A DNA stretch of 64,000 bases from Agrobacterium pusense (GTDB lineage Bacteria; Pseudomonadota; Alphaproteobacteria; Rhizobiales; Rhizobiaceae), in contig NZ_FNBB01000001.1 of assembly GCF_900102105.1 (NCBI RefSeq), positions 248,001-312,000 on the forward strand. The letters run 5' to 3'. A program made the position numbers and the translations under genes. Under the pieces are notes generated by a model that saw nothing but the letters and a program-made list of their open reading frames with translations, was not told the origin of the DNA and did not search any database. Positions 17,010 to 25,504 of the stretch are shown piece by piece; position 1 is the first letter of the stretch; each line of letters opens with the position of its first letter.

Positions 17010-17372
17010 TCAGGATGCCGCGCCGTCGAGAAAACCAACGACATTTTCGATCCGGCCCCCGGCATCGTGGCTGACGACATCGGTGCCACCAGCCACATCG
17101 TCCCCGTCAGGCGAGATAAGGCGCCAGGAAAAACGGGTGAATTTGCCGTGTCCGTCCGGGGTGCCGGCAAGAACGAAACGATATCCCGGAAATTTCTGCC
17201 GCGCCGCCTCGATCATGGCGGCAATCCCCTGCTGGCCTTCGCCCTGCATCAGCGGATCGACGTAGCGCGTATTTTCTGCCCATGCCTGACCGATGAGGTG
17301 CCTGCGGCGTTCATTGTCTTCCTCATTCCAGGCTGCGAGATAGGTTTCGGCGATTGCGAGATGCTGCGTCAT
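17010..17372 (-). CDS. SnoaL/NTF2-like family protein
   Basis: The 120-residue product from the ATG at 17372, with AAGGAG 6 bp upstream, has a single NTF2-like cone fold. Visible elements are IAETYLAAWNEEDNERRRHL, WAENTRYVDPLMQGEG and RFVLAGTPDGHGKFTRFSWR. Such proteins are small-molecule cyclases, isomerases or binding proteins; no catalytic set can be assigned. It is transcribed away from the XRE regulator at 17480, and a perfect palindrome at 17429-17445 lies between the two starts. This suggests control by that regulator. Confidence 0.8.
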   Translation of the reverse strand: MTQHLAIAETYLAAWNEEDNERRRHLIGQAWAENTRYVDPLMQGEGQQGIAAMIEAARQKFPGYRFVLAGTPDGHGKFTRFSWRLISPDGDDVAGGTDVVSHDAGGRIENVVGFLDGAAS

Positions 17373-17428
17373 GATTGCGCTCCTTGTGGTTGACGGCCCA
17401 AACATGCCGGGGGTCGGGAAGCGGAACA

Positions 17429-17445
17429 ATTACCTCCGAGGTAAT
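17429..17445. promoter_or_regulatory. 17-bp palindromic operator between the NTF2-like gene and the XRE regulator
   Basis: ATTACCTCCGAGGTAAT is a perfect 8-1-8 dyad. It lies 56 bp upstream of the NTF2-like start and 34 bp upstream of the XRE start, in the only stretch that can hold both promoters. Size and symmetry fit a dimeric helix-turn-helix repressor such as the adjacent XRE protein. Confidence 0.7.
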
Positions 17446-17479
17446 CGCATCCGCGATATCTTCTGCTAGGCTGCGGGGC

Positions 17480-18274
17480 ATGACACATCATCGAGAACAT
17501 GTCGGCCAGGTGCTGAAGGAATGGCGAGCCCGCCGCAGATTGAGCCAGCTGGATCTGGCGGTGGAGGCTGAAATATCAGCACGCCATCTGAGCTTCGTTG
17601 AAAGCGGGCGATCATCGCCCAGCCGCGACATGCTGGTGAGGCTGGCGGAGCAGCTTTCGATGCCGGCCCGCGCCGCTAACCGGCTGATGCTGGCTGCAGG
17701 TTATGCACCCGTTCATTCCGAACGATCACTGGATGCACCTGATATGGCAGCCGCCCGACAAGCCGTCGAAACGGTAGTGCATGGGCATATGCCATTCCCC
17801 GCTCTTGCCGTCGACCGGCACTGGAATGTCGTTCTCGCCAATGGGGCGATCACGTCGCTTCTGGCCGGCGTTTCAGAAGAGCTGCTTTACCCGCCGCTCA
17901 ACGCCTTGAGGCTGAGCCTGCATCCGCTGGGTCTGAGTTCACGCATCGTCAATCTGGCCGAATGGCGCCATCACCTGCTGGAACGCCTGCGCCGTCAGGT
18001 CGAGGAAACCGGAGACGAAGTGCTTTCTCGGCTGCATGCGGAGCTTGCGGCCTATCCCGCGCCAAAGGGCGCCCCGCATACCGTCGGGGCCGACCCTCTG
18101 GCCATACCGCTCCAGCTTCGCGATCCATCTTCGGACGGCATATTGAGCTTCATTTCAACCACCACGGTTTTTGGGACAGCGACGGACGTCACGCTCTCCG
18201 AACTCGTGCTGGAGTGTTTTTATCCCGCCGACGCGGCAACCCGCAACGCACTGATGCAAGGCGCCAAGGAGTAA
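17480..18274 (+). CDS. XRE-family transcriptional regulator with MmyB-like ligand-binding domain
   Basis: From the ATG at 17480 the product has 264 residues. The N-terminal helix-turn-helix at about 8-65 reads LKEWRARRRLSQLDLAVEAE, then ISARHLSFVESGRSSPSRDM. The C-terminal part at about 100-260 has FPALAVDRHWNVVLANGAI and DGILSFISTTTVFGTATDVT. This PAS-like MmyB-type domain is found in repressors of small oxidoreductase operons. It is divergent from the NTF2-like gene and only 5 bp upstream of a monooxygenase-like gene. Autoregulation through the palindrome at 17429 is likely. Confidence 0.9.
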   Translation: MTHHREHVGQVLKEWRARRRLSQLDLAVEAEISARHLSFVESGRSSPSRDMLVRLAEQLSMPARAANRLMLAAGYAPVHSERSLDAPDMAAARQAVETVVHGHMPFPALAVDRHWNVVLANGAITSLLAGVSEELLYPPLNALRLSLHPLGLSSRIVNLAEWRHHLLERLRRQVEETGDEVLSRLHAELAAYPAPKGAPHTVGADPLAIPLQLRDPSSDGILSFISTTTVFGTATDVTLSELVLECFYPADAATRNALMQGAKE

Positions 18275-18279
18275 GACCC

Positions 18280-18594
18280 GTGCACACCACCTATCTTATC
18301 GGCTTTCAGGTCCGTCCAGCCCAGCGCGAACGTTTTCTGGAATTGCTAAATGCGCTGCTCGACGCCATGCGGCACGAAAAGACCTTCGTGAACGCAACCC
18401 TGCACCGGGATTGCGAAAACGAGAACCGGTTCCTGCTGCATGAGACCTGGACTGACCATCAGGACGTCATCGACGTTCAGATCTACCGGCCCTATCGGCA
18501 GGCATGGCACGATGCCCTGCCCGAGCTTCTGGACGCGCCGCGCGATATTTCCGTCTGGCATCCCATGCGGGCGGATCACGCTCACGGAGCTTAG
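18280..18594 (+). CDS. Antibiotic biosynthesis monooxygenase (ABM) domain protein
   Basis: The 104-residue protein starts at GTG 18280, with AAGGAG ending 9 bp upstream. It is a single dimeric ferredoxin-like ABM domain, with LIGFQVRPAQRERFLELLNA, NATLHRDCENENRFLLHETW and a C-terminal IYRPYRQAWHDALPELLD. These small proteins oxidise quinol-like compounds or degrade haem, or act as stress proteins. It is translationally close to the XRE gene and should belong to its regulon. Its TAG overlaps the stop codon of the convergent ACT-domain gene by 4 bp. Confidence 0.8.
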   Translation: MHTTYLIGFQVRPAQRERFLELLNALLDAMRHEKTFVNATLHRDCENENRFLLHETWTDHQDVIDVQIYRPYRQAWHDALPELLDAPRDISVWHPMRADHAHGA

Positions 18595-18974
18595 ATGCGC
18601 GAGTGCCCTGCATTTGCCAGCAGCTCAAACGTTTTCTCAAGATCTTTCGATTTGACCAGCAGGTGATCGCCATCGAAAGTGGAAACCACGAATATCCCGA
18701 TGTCGTTGGTCGATAGCGGTTCGATCACCGAAAGCACGATGCCGGTCTCATCAAAGGCGAACGGGCCCTGAAGTTTGAGACAGTTCCAGCCGGTGTCGGC
18801 CTTAACATCATGAGGGATACGCTCCTGACGGCAAACGACGGAAAGCTCATCATCAGTCCGGCTGATGCTGAGAAAACCTGTGCCATCGGCCCAGGCTGGA
18901 ACGGATGCATCGGCAGAAAGCCGGGCCACTCCGTAGGTGCCCTCAAGGAGCCTTAACTTAACGCGAGGCGCCAT
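18591..18974 (-). CDS. ACT domain-containing protein
   Basis: The 127-residue product from the ATG at 18974 (MAPRVKLRLLEGTYGVARL) has two ACT-like halves. The C-terminal half, LQGPFAFDETGIVLSVIEPL and IGIFVVSTFDGDHLLVKSKD, matches the CASTOR-type ACT domains that bind amino acids. The N-terminal half, FLSISRTDDELSVVC, is typical of the same family. The function is unknown; it is possibly an amino-acid sensor. It lies beside an Lrp/AsnC regulator on the same strand. Confidence 0.85.
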   Translation of the reverse strand: MAPRVKLRLLEGTYGVARLSADASVPAWADGTGFLSISRTDDELSVVCRQERIPHDVKADTGWNCLKLQGPFAFDETGIVLSVIEPLSTNDIGIFVVSTFDGDHLLVKSKDLEKTFELLANAGHSRI

Positions 18975-19061
18975 CTGTAAACTGCCTTCCCGAAAGCCAG
19001 ACGCTTTCCTTGGGTTGAAGGGGAGGATCAAATGCCTACCCAGAAGGCCATATTATCAGTT

Positions 19062-19514
19062 TCAAAGCTTGATGGCCGTTTCTTCTTTCGCCGTCTTGAT
19101 GACGACCATGGTGAAAAAGCGCGCCACATTGTGCTGATCGCGGAACAAGCGGTCGCACAGGGCGTCGAATTCTTCCATATCCCGCAGGCGTAACATCAGT
19201 ACGACATCGCTTGCGCCGGTGACGGCATAGGCCTGCGACACCGCCTCCTCCGCGCAGGCAATATCCAGAAAGCGGCGCATCTGCTGCTCGCCGTGCAGTT
19301 TCAGCTCCACCGTCACCAGAGCCTTGAGCACGCGTCCCGCCTTTGCCGGGTTGAGGATCGCCACGATGCGGTCGATTACGCCCGACTTGCGCAGCCGCTG
19401 CAGGCGGCGCAGGCAACTGGATGGCGACAGCCCGACTTCGTCAGCCATATCCACATTGGTGCGCGAGGCATCGTTCTGCAAAAGGTTCAGAAGTTTCCGG
19501 TCGATCCTGTCCAT
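19062..19514 (-). CDS. Lrp/AsnC-family transcriptional regulator
   Basis: The 150-residue protein from the ATG at 19514 has an N-terminal winged helix, MDRIDRKLLNLLQNDASRTN, then LSPSSCLRRLQRLRKSGVI. A C-terminal RAM effector domain follows, with AYAVTGASDVVLMLRLRDME. It should respond to an amino acid. It diverges from the membrane protein gene at 19636, and three TGCAAT/ATTGCA half-sites lie between them at 19544-19570. This makes that gene the most likely target, along with the regulator itself. Confidence 0.93.
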   Translation of the reverse strand: MDRIDRKLLNLLQNDASRTNVDMADEVGLSPSSCLRRLQRLRKSGVIDRIVAILNPAKAGRVLKALVTVELKLHGEQQMRRFLDIACAEEAVSQAYAVTGASDVVLMLRLRDMEEFDALCDRLFRDQHNVARFFTMVVIKTAKEETAIKL

Positions 19515-19543
19515 GCGGGCAGCATATCGCCCGCCGCCATCTT

Positions 19544-19570
19544 TGCAATAAAATTGCATGAAACTGCAAT
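19544..19570. promoter_or_regulatory. Lrp-type operator: three TGCAAT half-sites
   Basis: TGCAATAAAATTGCA at 19544-19558 is a perfect 6-3-6 dyad. A further TGCAAT at 19565-19570 makes a second dyad with the ATTGCA at 19553-19558, with a six-base centre. The cluster sits 29 bp upstream of the Lrp-type start and 65 bp upstream of the divergent membrane-protein start, a normal place for autoregulation plus control of the neighbour. Confidence 0.65.
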
Positions 19571-19635
19571 CTCTGACCGCAAATGCGAACCGGCCTGGAG
19601 TAGTGGATGGAAACAACTTTCAGGGGAGCCTTGAT

Positions 19636-20598
19636 ATGTCAGTTCTACAGACCGTCTGGCAAAAAACGCGGGAAACGCTTGCAATCTACTGGGTGCTGGT
19701 GCGGATCACGGTCCCGATCGCCATACTGACCGAGCTGCTATCAAGGATGGGGGCGATCGAGGCGGTGGCGCCTGCCTTTGCGCCGGTCATGAACCTCATC
19801 GGCCTGCCGCCTGAACTTGGCCTTGCCTGGCTGACCGCGATGCTGGTCGGCATATGGGGTGCCGTGCCGCTCATCTTCACGCTGGTTCCCGCGTCTTCAC
19901 TGACCGTGGCTGATATTACCGTTTTTTCGGCGCTCATCCTGTTCGCCCATGGCCTGCCAATCGAACAGAAAATCATCGAAAAGGCGGGCCCCGGCATGAT
20001 CGTCACGACGGGGCTGCGCGTCGGCGGCGGATTGCTTTATGCCTTTCTCCTGCACCAGCTTCTGGAATCGACCGGCTGGTTGTCTGGACCGGCGAGCCCG
20101 GCCTGGATTGCGATGAGCGCCACGCCTGAATGGTCCGCCTATTTCCTCGGTCTCGGTGAAACCATGGCCTGGATGCTCGCCATCCTCCTTGCCCTTTCCC
20201 TTTGCCTTGAAATTCTCAGGCTGACCGGCCTGCTCGCGCTGATGATGAAAGCGCTCTCGCCCCTGCTGCGTCTTGCAGGCATTCGCGGCGAAGCCGAGCA
20301 TCTCACTGCCATCGGGTTGTTCCTCGGCATTTCCTACGGCGCGGGTTTCCTGATCCGCGAGGCGCAATCGGGGACGATATCACCGCGGCAGGTATTTCTG
20401 TCCTGCGTCTTCATGGGTTTTGCCCATAGCGTGATTGAAGACACGCTTGTGGTCATGTCGCTGGGTGCGGATGTCTACGGGGTTCTCGCCGGACGTCTCG
20501 TTTTCGCCATTGCCGCAACCGCCGTCATTGCCGCCCTGCTCCACCGCCTGTCGGATGAGCTTTTTTTTGCACGGATGTTCCGGCTACAGCGCGCCTAG
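19636..20598 (+). CDS. Nucleoside-recognition (Gate) domain membrane protein
   Basis: From the ATG at 19636 the product has 320 residues and about eight to nine membrane segments. The motifs include GLPPELGLAWLTAMLVGIWGA, IGLFLGISYGAGFLIREAQ and FMGFAHSVIEDTLVVMSLGA. These repeat the Gate/nucleoside-recognition pattern seen in NupC-like and spore-maturation proteins. It is likely a transporter of unknown substrate. The divergent Lrp-type regulator suggests that expression responds to amino acids or a related metabolite. Confidence 0.85.
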   Translation: MSVLQTVWQKTRETLAIYWVLVRITVPIAILTELLSRMGAIEAVAPAFAPVMNLIGLPPELGLAWLTAMLVGIWGAVPLIFTLVPASSLTVADITVFSALILFAHGLPIEQKIIEKAGPGMIVTTGLRVGGGLLYAFLLHQLLESTGWLSGPASPAWIAMSATPEWSAYFLGLGETMAWMLAILLALSLCLEILRLTGLLALMMKALSPLLRLAGIRGEAEHLTAIGLFLGISYGAGFLIREAQSGTISPRQVFLSCVFMGFAHSVIEDTLVVMSLGADVYGVLAGRLVFAIAATAVIAALLHRLSDELFFARMFRLQRA

Positions 20599-20631
20599 GC
20601 GGCCTCCCATTTAAAAATGCCGACGCAAAAA

Positions 20632-20649
20632 GGGGGCCTTTCGGCCCCC
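20632..20649 (-). terminator. Rho-independent terminator of the chemoreceptor gene
   Basis: GGGGGCC at 20632-20638 and GGCCCCC at 20643-20649 form a 7-bp stem with a TTTC loop. On the minus strand the stem is followed by TTTTTGCG. It lies 28 bp after the chemoreceptor stop and so ends that transcript. Confidence 0.8.
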
Positions 20650-20677
20650 GATCCGTAGGTTCAATCTGAAGCCCCGC

Positions 20678-22699
20678 TCAGAACTCCGTCCAGTCCTGAT
20701 CCTTCGCGGCCGGTGCTTCGGCAGCACCACCGAAGGCGCGGGCAAGGCTCTGGCCGAGTGCACGGGCCGGCGATGCGACAGGCCTTGCTGTTGCAGAGGC
20801 CGATTTTACCGGAGCCTTGCGGATCGGCGCGGCTGGCGCAGGCTGAAAGGCAGGCTTGGCCGAAGATGGGCGCGGAGCGGAATATCCGCCGGCGCTCGCA
20901 ACGGCGGTGCGTGCGCCGCCCATCCTGAACTGGCCAAGCAGGCTGTTCAGCGCTTCCGCTTCGCGGGCCAGCGAATGGCTGGCGGCGGTCTGCTGCTCCA
21001 CCATGGCGGCGTTCTGCTGCGTGCCCTGATCCATGGTGTTCACGGCCGTGTTGATTTCCTGCAGGCCGGTGGCCTGTTCGCGGGCAGCGACAACGATGGC
21101 GCTGACATGGGCGTTGATCTCTTCGACTTCCGAGACGATGAGTTCCAGCGCCTTGCCGGTTTCATCGACGAGATTGACGCCGTTTTCCACCTGCTGGCTG
21201 GAAGCGCTGATCAAGGTCTTGATTTCCTTGGCGGCATTGGCCGAACGCTGGGCAAGTTCACGGACTTCCTGCGCGACCACCGCAAAGCCCTTGCCGGCAT
21301 CACCGGCACGGGCGGCTTCCACACCGGCATTCAGCGCCAGGAGGTTGGTCTGGAAAGCGATATCGTCGATGACGCCGATGATGTTGCCGATTTCGCCCGA
21401 GGACTTCTCGATCTCGCGCATGGCGGCAACCGCCTTGCGGACCACAACACCCGACTTTTCCGCACCGGCGCGGGCGCGCTGGACCAGATTGCCGGCATCT
21501 TCCGCACCACGGGCGCTATCACGCACGGTGGTGGTGACTTCTTCGAGCGCCGCAGCGGTCTCTTCGATGGAGGCCGCCTGCTGTTCGGTGCGGCGCGACA
21601 GGTCGTCGGCGGCGGAGAGCATTTCCGAAGCGCCGGCATTGATGGCGGCCGCGTTCTCGCCGACCGTGCGCAATGCCTGCTGGAGTTTTTCGACGGCGCT
21701 GTTGAAATTCACACGAACCGGATCAATCGCAGGCGCAAAAGGCGTTTCAATGCGATAGGAAAGATCGCCATCCGCGAGAGCCGCAAGGCCCTTGCCAAGC
21801 TCGGCGCTGGCAAAAGCGCTGGCGGCTTCGTCCCTGGCTTTTTCTTCCTCGGTGCGGCGACGTTCTGCTTCCGTCGCGGAGCGCATGCGATCGGTCTCAC
21901 CGGCAAGGCGAGCTTTTTCAAGCCCGGCTTCCTTGAAGACCATTACAGCCTTTGCCATCTTGCCGACTTCGTCGCCACGATCCGTGGCCGGAACTTCCGT
22001 CGTCAGATCGCCATCGGCAAGCCGGCTCATCGCCGCTGTCATGCCGACGATGGGCGTAACGATGGAGCGCGAAAGCGCCCAGATCAGGATCACGGCGAGA
22101 AGGCCGGCGACGGCGCCACCGCCGAGAAGGGCATATTCCAGCTTGCGGGCAGCAGCCTGCTGTTCTGCAGCGTAAGCGGTGGACAGGCCATTCAGCTGTT
22201 CCTTGATCTTGGCGGCCGAGGCACGGAAGCCGTCAAGCTGGCCCTTGGCCTGATTGCGGCCGATTTCGATGATTTCGGAAATCGGCGCTTCGGTCGTTTT
22301 GCGTGCGGCGATCTGCGGTTCCGCCAGTTCCTTGAAGAACACGGTGGCGGATTTCTGCATGTCGTCGATGGATTTCAGGATGTCCGGCTGGCCGGCAGCA
22401 AGGGCGCGCGCTTCATCAAGCTTCTTCAGCATGATATCGCGCTGGGCGAACACGTCATTATAGGTGCTGTCACTGCGGAACAGCAGGAAGCCGCGCTGAT
22501 TGACGGCCTGTTCCAGCATGGCTGCTGTCGCGCCATCCACGGCCTGGATGATATCCTTGGTGCGGTTGTTTTCAATCGTGACACGCTCGCTCCCCAGCGT
22601 CTGCCAGAATACGACCGCGGAAGCGAGCAGGCACACGCCCATCAAGGCACAGAAGGTGGCTATGAGCTTCAGATTAATGGGGAGATTTTTCAGCGACAT
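20678..22699 (-). CDS. Methyl-accepting chemotaxis protein
   Basis: The 673-residue protein from the ATG at 22699 has a first membrane helix at about 10-30 and a periplasmic helical sensor at about 32-185. The second membrane helix is at about 188-207, followed by a HAMP segment. The cytoplasmic hairpin contains the signalling tip [20 protein letters not shown] and then [21 protein letters not shown] second HAMP-like stretch precedes the hairpin. The Ala/Pro/Ser-rich tail ends in DWTEF, which resembles the xWxxF pentapeptide that tethers CheR and CheB, so it is likely an adapting receptor. The ligand is unknown. Confidence 0.95.
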   Translation of the reverse strand: MSLKNLPINLKLIATFCALMGVCLLASAVVFWQTLGSERVTIENNRTKDIIQAVDGATAAMLEQAVNQRGFLLFRSDSTYNDVFAQRDIMLKKLDEARALAAGQPDILKSIDDMQKSATVFFKELAEPQIAARKTTEAPISEIIEIGRNQAKGQLDGFRASAAKIKEQLNGLSTAYAAEQQAAARKLEYALLGGGAVAGLLAVILIWALSRSIVTPIVGMTAAMSRLADGDLTTEVPATDRGDEVGKMAKAVMVFKEAGLEKARLAGETDRMRSATEAERRRTEEEKARDEAASAFASAELGKGLAALADGDLSYRIETPFAPAIDPVRVNFNSAVEKLQQALRTVGENAAAINAGASEMLSAADDLSRRTEQQAASIEETAAALEEVTTTVRDSARGAEDAGNLVQRARAGAEKSGVVVRKAVAAMREIEKSSGEIGNIIGVIDDIAFQTNLLALNAGVEAARAGDAGKGFAVVAQEVRELAQRSANAAKEIKTLISASSQQVENGVNLVDETGKALELIVSEVEEINAHVSAIVVAAREQATGLQEINTAVNTMDQGTQQNAAMVEQQTAASHSLAREAEALNSLLGQFRMGGARTAVASAGGYSAPRPSSAKPAFQPAPAAPIRKAPVKSASATARPVASPARALGQSLARAFGGAAEAPAAKDQDWTEF

Positions 22700-22972
22700 C
22701 GCAAACTCTCTCGGCGACCCGATGCCTCGGAGCAAGCGTCTGCGCTGCAACGGCCGCAATTTCAGAAATGGGAGAAGATGCCATCATGGCGGGTTCCGAC
22801 CGGCCGCACGGGCCTTGGCACACCCTGCAATACAAGCCTTTATATTGGATTAATCTGATATGCTGATTTTGCGGCGCAAAAGCCTCATAAGGCCGTGGCT
22901 CAGGCGCTGTCGGCTCCGCATCGCGATAAATCGCTTGCATCGGCGGAGTTTGGCAGTCATTGACACGGGATC

Positions 22973-23725
22973 ATGTCCAAAACACCTGAAAATGAACGGC
23001 TTGACCAGCTTCTCGTGTCGCTCGGCCATTTTGCCAGTCGCTCGCGTGCGCGCGACGCGATTGCGCGCGGCACCGTGAGCGTCAACGGCAAGACCGTCAC
23101 CAAACCGAGCCAGACCGTCGCCGGCAATGCCGAGATCGCCATCAGCGATCCAGCGCAGGCCTATGTTTCCCGCGCAGCTCTGAAACTCGTGGCCGCACTC
23201 GATCATTTCGGGCTCGATCCTTCCGGCCATCACTGTCTTGACGTCGGCGCTTCCACAGGCGGTTTTACCGAGGTGCTGCTGGAACGGGGCGCCAGCCACG
23301 TCATCGCCATCGATGTCGGCCACGGGCAGATGCATGCAAGGATCGCGAACGATCCGCGTGTCACCAATCTGGAGGGGCTGAATGCCCGCTTCCTGACGGC
23401 GGACGATATCGATGACCAGCCCATCGGCTTCATTGTCTCGGACGTGTCCTTCATTTCGCTGAAGCTCGCGCTCGCCCCGGCGCTTGATCTTGCTGAGCCG
23501 GGTGCTCGTGCTGTCCTGTTGGTGAAACCGCAATTCGAGGCAGGGCGTGACGCCATCAGCAAGGCCGGGCTTCTGAAGGAACCCGAAACCGCGCCCGCAG
23601 TGGCGGCCGAACTGGAGCGCTGGCTGACGGAGGACATGGGCTGGAAAAGTCTCGGCCTCATTCCCTCGCCGATTTCCGGCGGTGACGGCAATGTCGAATT
23701 TCTTCTCGGAGGCGAAAAGCCATGA
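22973..23725 (+). CDS. tlyA: TlyA-family 16S/23S rRNA 2'-O-methyltransferase
   Basis: The 250-residue protein begins with an S4 RNA-binding domain (RLDQLLVSLGHFASRSRARD, then GTVSVNG). An FtsJ/RrmJ-like methyltransferase fold follows. SAM-binding CLDVGASTGGFTEVLLERGA is visible, and the catalytic Lys-Asp-Lys-Glu set can be placed at ALKL, SDVSFIS, LVKPQFE and GNVEFLL. The family methylates rRNA ribose, which affects capreomycin sensitivity in mycobacteria. Its TGA overlaps the next ATG, so the two methyltransferase genes are coupled. Confidence 0.9.
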   Translation: MSKTPENERLDQLLVSLGHFASRSRARDAIARGTVSVNGKTVTKPSQTVAGNAEIAISDPAQAYVSRAALKLVAALDHFGLDPSGHHCLDVGASTGGFTEVLLERGASHVIAIDVGHGQMHARIANDPRVTNLEGLNARFLTADDIDDQPIGFIVSDVSFISLKLALAPALDLAEPGARAVLLVKPQFEAGRDAISKAGLLKEPETAPAVAAELERWLTEDMGWKSLGLIPSPISGGDGNVEFLLGGEKP

Positions 23726-24972
23726 GCACACAAACCGTCACTATCAAGAGCCTCGGCGCCCAGGGCGATGGCATTGCGCACTGTCCCGACGGCCCGGTCT
23801 ATGTGCCTTTCGCGTTGCCCGGCGAGACGGTCGCCATCGCCAAGGTGAAGGATCACGGCACCGTCATGTCGATTACGGAAGCCTCACCCGAGCGCCGTAC
23901 ACCCGCCTGCCGCCATTTCGGCCCGGATGGCAAGAATGGCACCTGCGGCGGCTGTTCGCTGCAACATCTCGCCGACGAGCCTTACCATGCATACAAGCGG
24001 GAACTGGTGGTCTCGGCACTGAAATCGAAGGGCTTGACGCCCGATGTGGATAATCTCGTCATCTGTCGCCCTGGCGAGCGCCGCCGTGCGGTGTTCGCCG
24101 CCCGCAAGACGGAAAAGGGCCTGCTGCTCGGCTTCAGCCAGGCGAACAGCCACCACATCGTCGCCATTGAGGAATGTCCCGTCACCTCGCCCGGCATCGT
24201 CTCGCGACTGGATGCCATCCGCGCCATCGGACTTTCAATGGTGGCGAATGCGGAACCCTTCCGGATGACGGTGCTGGAGACCCTTTCCGGCCTCGATATT
24301 TCCGTCGACGGCATCAAGTCGGTCAGCGACAAGCAGCGCCGCACGCTCACGGAAACGGTTCTTGCCATGCGCGGCATTGCGCGTGTTTCACTGTCGGGTG
24401 AAATATTGATCGAACCCCAGAAGCCGATCATCGAGTTTGGCGGGGTGGCGGTATCGCCGCCGGCCGGCAGCTTCACGCAGGCGACGAAGCAGGCGGAGGA
24501 CGCCATGGCGGAGCTGGTGCTTGCCCATGTCGGCAAGTCCAAACGCATTGCCGATCTCTTCTGCGGCTCCGGTACATTTGCGCTGCGGCTTGCGCGCGTT
24601 GGCAAGGTGCATGCGGTGGAGGCGGAAGACAAGCCGCTGAAGGCGCTGGATTTCGCCGCCCGCAACACGCAGGGCCTGAAGCCGGTCAGCGTCGAGAAGC
24701 GCGATCTCTTCCGCCGCCCCCTGATGACAAGCGAGCTCAAGAATTACGACGCCGTCGTCTTCGATCCGCCACGCGCGGGCGCGGAATTCCAGTGCAAGGA
24801 ACTGGCACGCAGCACGGTAAAGAAGATCGTGGCCGTGAGCTGCAACCCGCTGACACTGGCGCGCGATCTCGCCATCCTGACCGAGGGCGGCTATCGCATC
24901 ACCCGCGTCACGCCGGTTGACCAGTTCCTGTGGTCGCCGCATGTGGAAGCCGTGGCGACGCTGGAGAAATAA
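23722..24972 (+). CDS. Class I SAM-dependent RNA m5U methyltransferase, RlmD/TrmA family
   Basis: The 416-residue protein starts with a TRAM-like OB domain (TIKSLGAQGDGIAHCPDGPV). Four Cys suited to an iron-sulfur cluster are visible: CRHFGP, then CGGC, and later EECPV. The methyltransferase core has IADLFCGSGTFALRLARVGK. The catalytic nucleophile region is AVSCNPLTLARDLAIL, and VFDPPRAGA is also present. It should make m5U in 23S rRNA or tRNA; which position cannot be told. It overlaps tlyA by 4 bp. Confidence 0.92.
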   Translation: MSTQTVTIKSLGAQGDGIAHCPDGPVYVPFALPGETVAIAKVKDHGTVMSITEASPERRTPACRHFGPDGKNGTCGGCSLQHLADEPYHAYKRELVVSALKSKGLTPDVDNLVICRPGERRRAVFAARKTEKGLLLGFSQANSHHIVAIEECPVTSPGIVSRLDAIRAIGLSMVANAEPFRMTVLETLSGLDISVDGIKSVSDKQRRTLTETVLAMRGIARVSLSGEILIEPQKPIIEFGGVAVSPPAGSFTQATKQAEDAMAELVLAHVGKSKRIADLFCGSGTFALRLARVGKVHAVEAEDKPLKALDFAARNTQGLKPVSVEKRDLFRRPLMTSELKNYDAVVFDPPRAGAEFQCKELARSTVKKIVAVSCNPLTLARDLAILTEGGYRITRVTPVDQFLWSPHVEAVATLEK

Positions 24973-25047
24973 GCAATCCGGGCGGAGAGCCGCTCAGCGA
25001 CGCTGAGGCAACGCAACGATTCATATGCCCGCAATCCCAACAGCCCT

Positions 25048-25074
25048 CATTCCTGTGCTTGTCACAGGAATGAG
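25048..25074. repeat. Short palindrome, related to one arm of the 56.7-kb repeat
   Basis: TCATTCCTGTG at 25048-25058 and CACAGGAATGA at 25064-25074 are perfect 11-bp arms around CTTGT. The first 25 bases recur exactly at 56729-56753, where they form one end of a longer palindromic element. It sits between two convergent genes, the RNA methyltransferase and a small exported protein, and may act as a terminator. Confidence 0.65.
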
Positions 25075-25097
25075 AGTGGAGATGAAGCCTGGGAGTC

Positions 25098-25415
25098 TTA
25101 CCAGGCCGTATCGACCGTGCCGTTGCCCACCACGCCCGAGCAGCGGCAGGCACCGCCCACACGGCCGCGCTCCAGCGGGCAGATATAGGGCCGACGGCGG
25201 TTGGCGCTGTCCGGGGGGGCGATGACGCAGACGAAACGCGCGCGGCGCTGGCGGTCGCGGTTATTGCCGGAATAGAAGTTCGGACTATCGTCGTCCGTGG
25301 ACTGCGCCAGAATGACATCGTTGGTGGAAGCCGCTGGAGCGCGTGTTATCGCCGCCGCTTCAGCAATCGTCGCGGCGGATAGGAAGACAGTCAGGGCGAA
25401 AACGAAGTGACGCAT
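25098..25415 (-). CDS. Small exported protein, unknown function
   Basis: This 105-residue product has a clean signal peptide (MRHFVFALTVFLSAATIAEA), followed by a polar linker. Its C-terminal domain has four Cys: FVCVIAPP, YICPLERG and GGACRCSG. Two disulfides in the periplasm are plausible. No known family was recognised. It lies alone between convergent and co-directional neighbours. Confidence 0.6.
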   Translation of the reverse strand: MRHFVFALTVFLSAATIAEAAAITRAPAASTNDVILAQSTDDDSPNFYSGNNRDRQRRARFVCVIAPPDSANRRRPYICPLERGRVGGACRCSGVVGNGTVDTAW

Positions 25416-25504
25416 GTGGGTGGCCTTCGGACAATGACGGTGCGTTATCTAACCCAAGCCATATTGCCCGGTTTCTTAATCGCAAGGAATTCCTGCCCGC
25501 ACAC

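Noticed and set aside
20975-22858. A 627-codon plus-strand frame antisense to the chemoreceptor.
   Set aside because: Composition is that of a shadow frame (Gly/His/Arg-rich, no motif), while the minus strand encodes a clear chemoreceptor.
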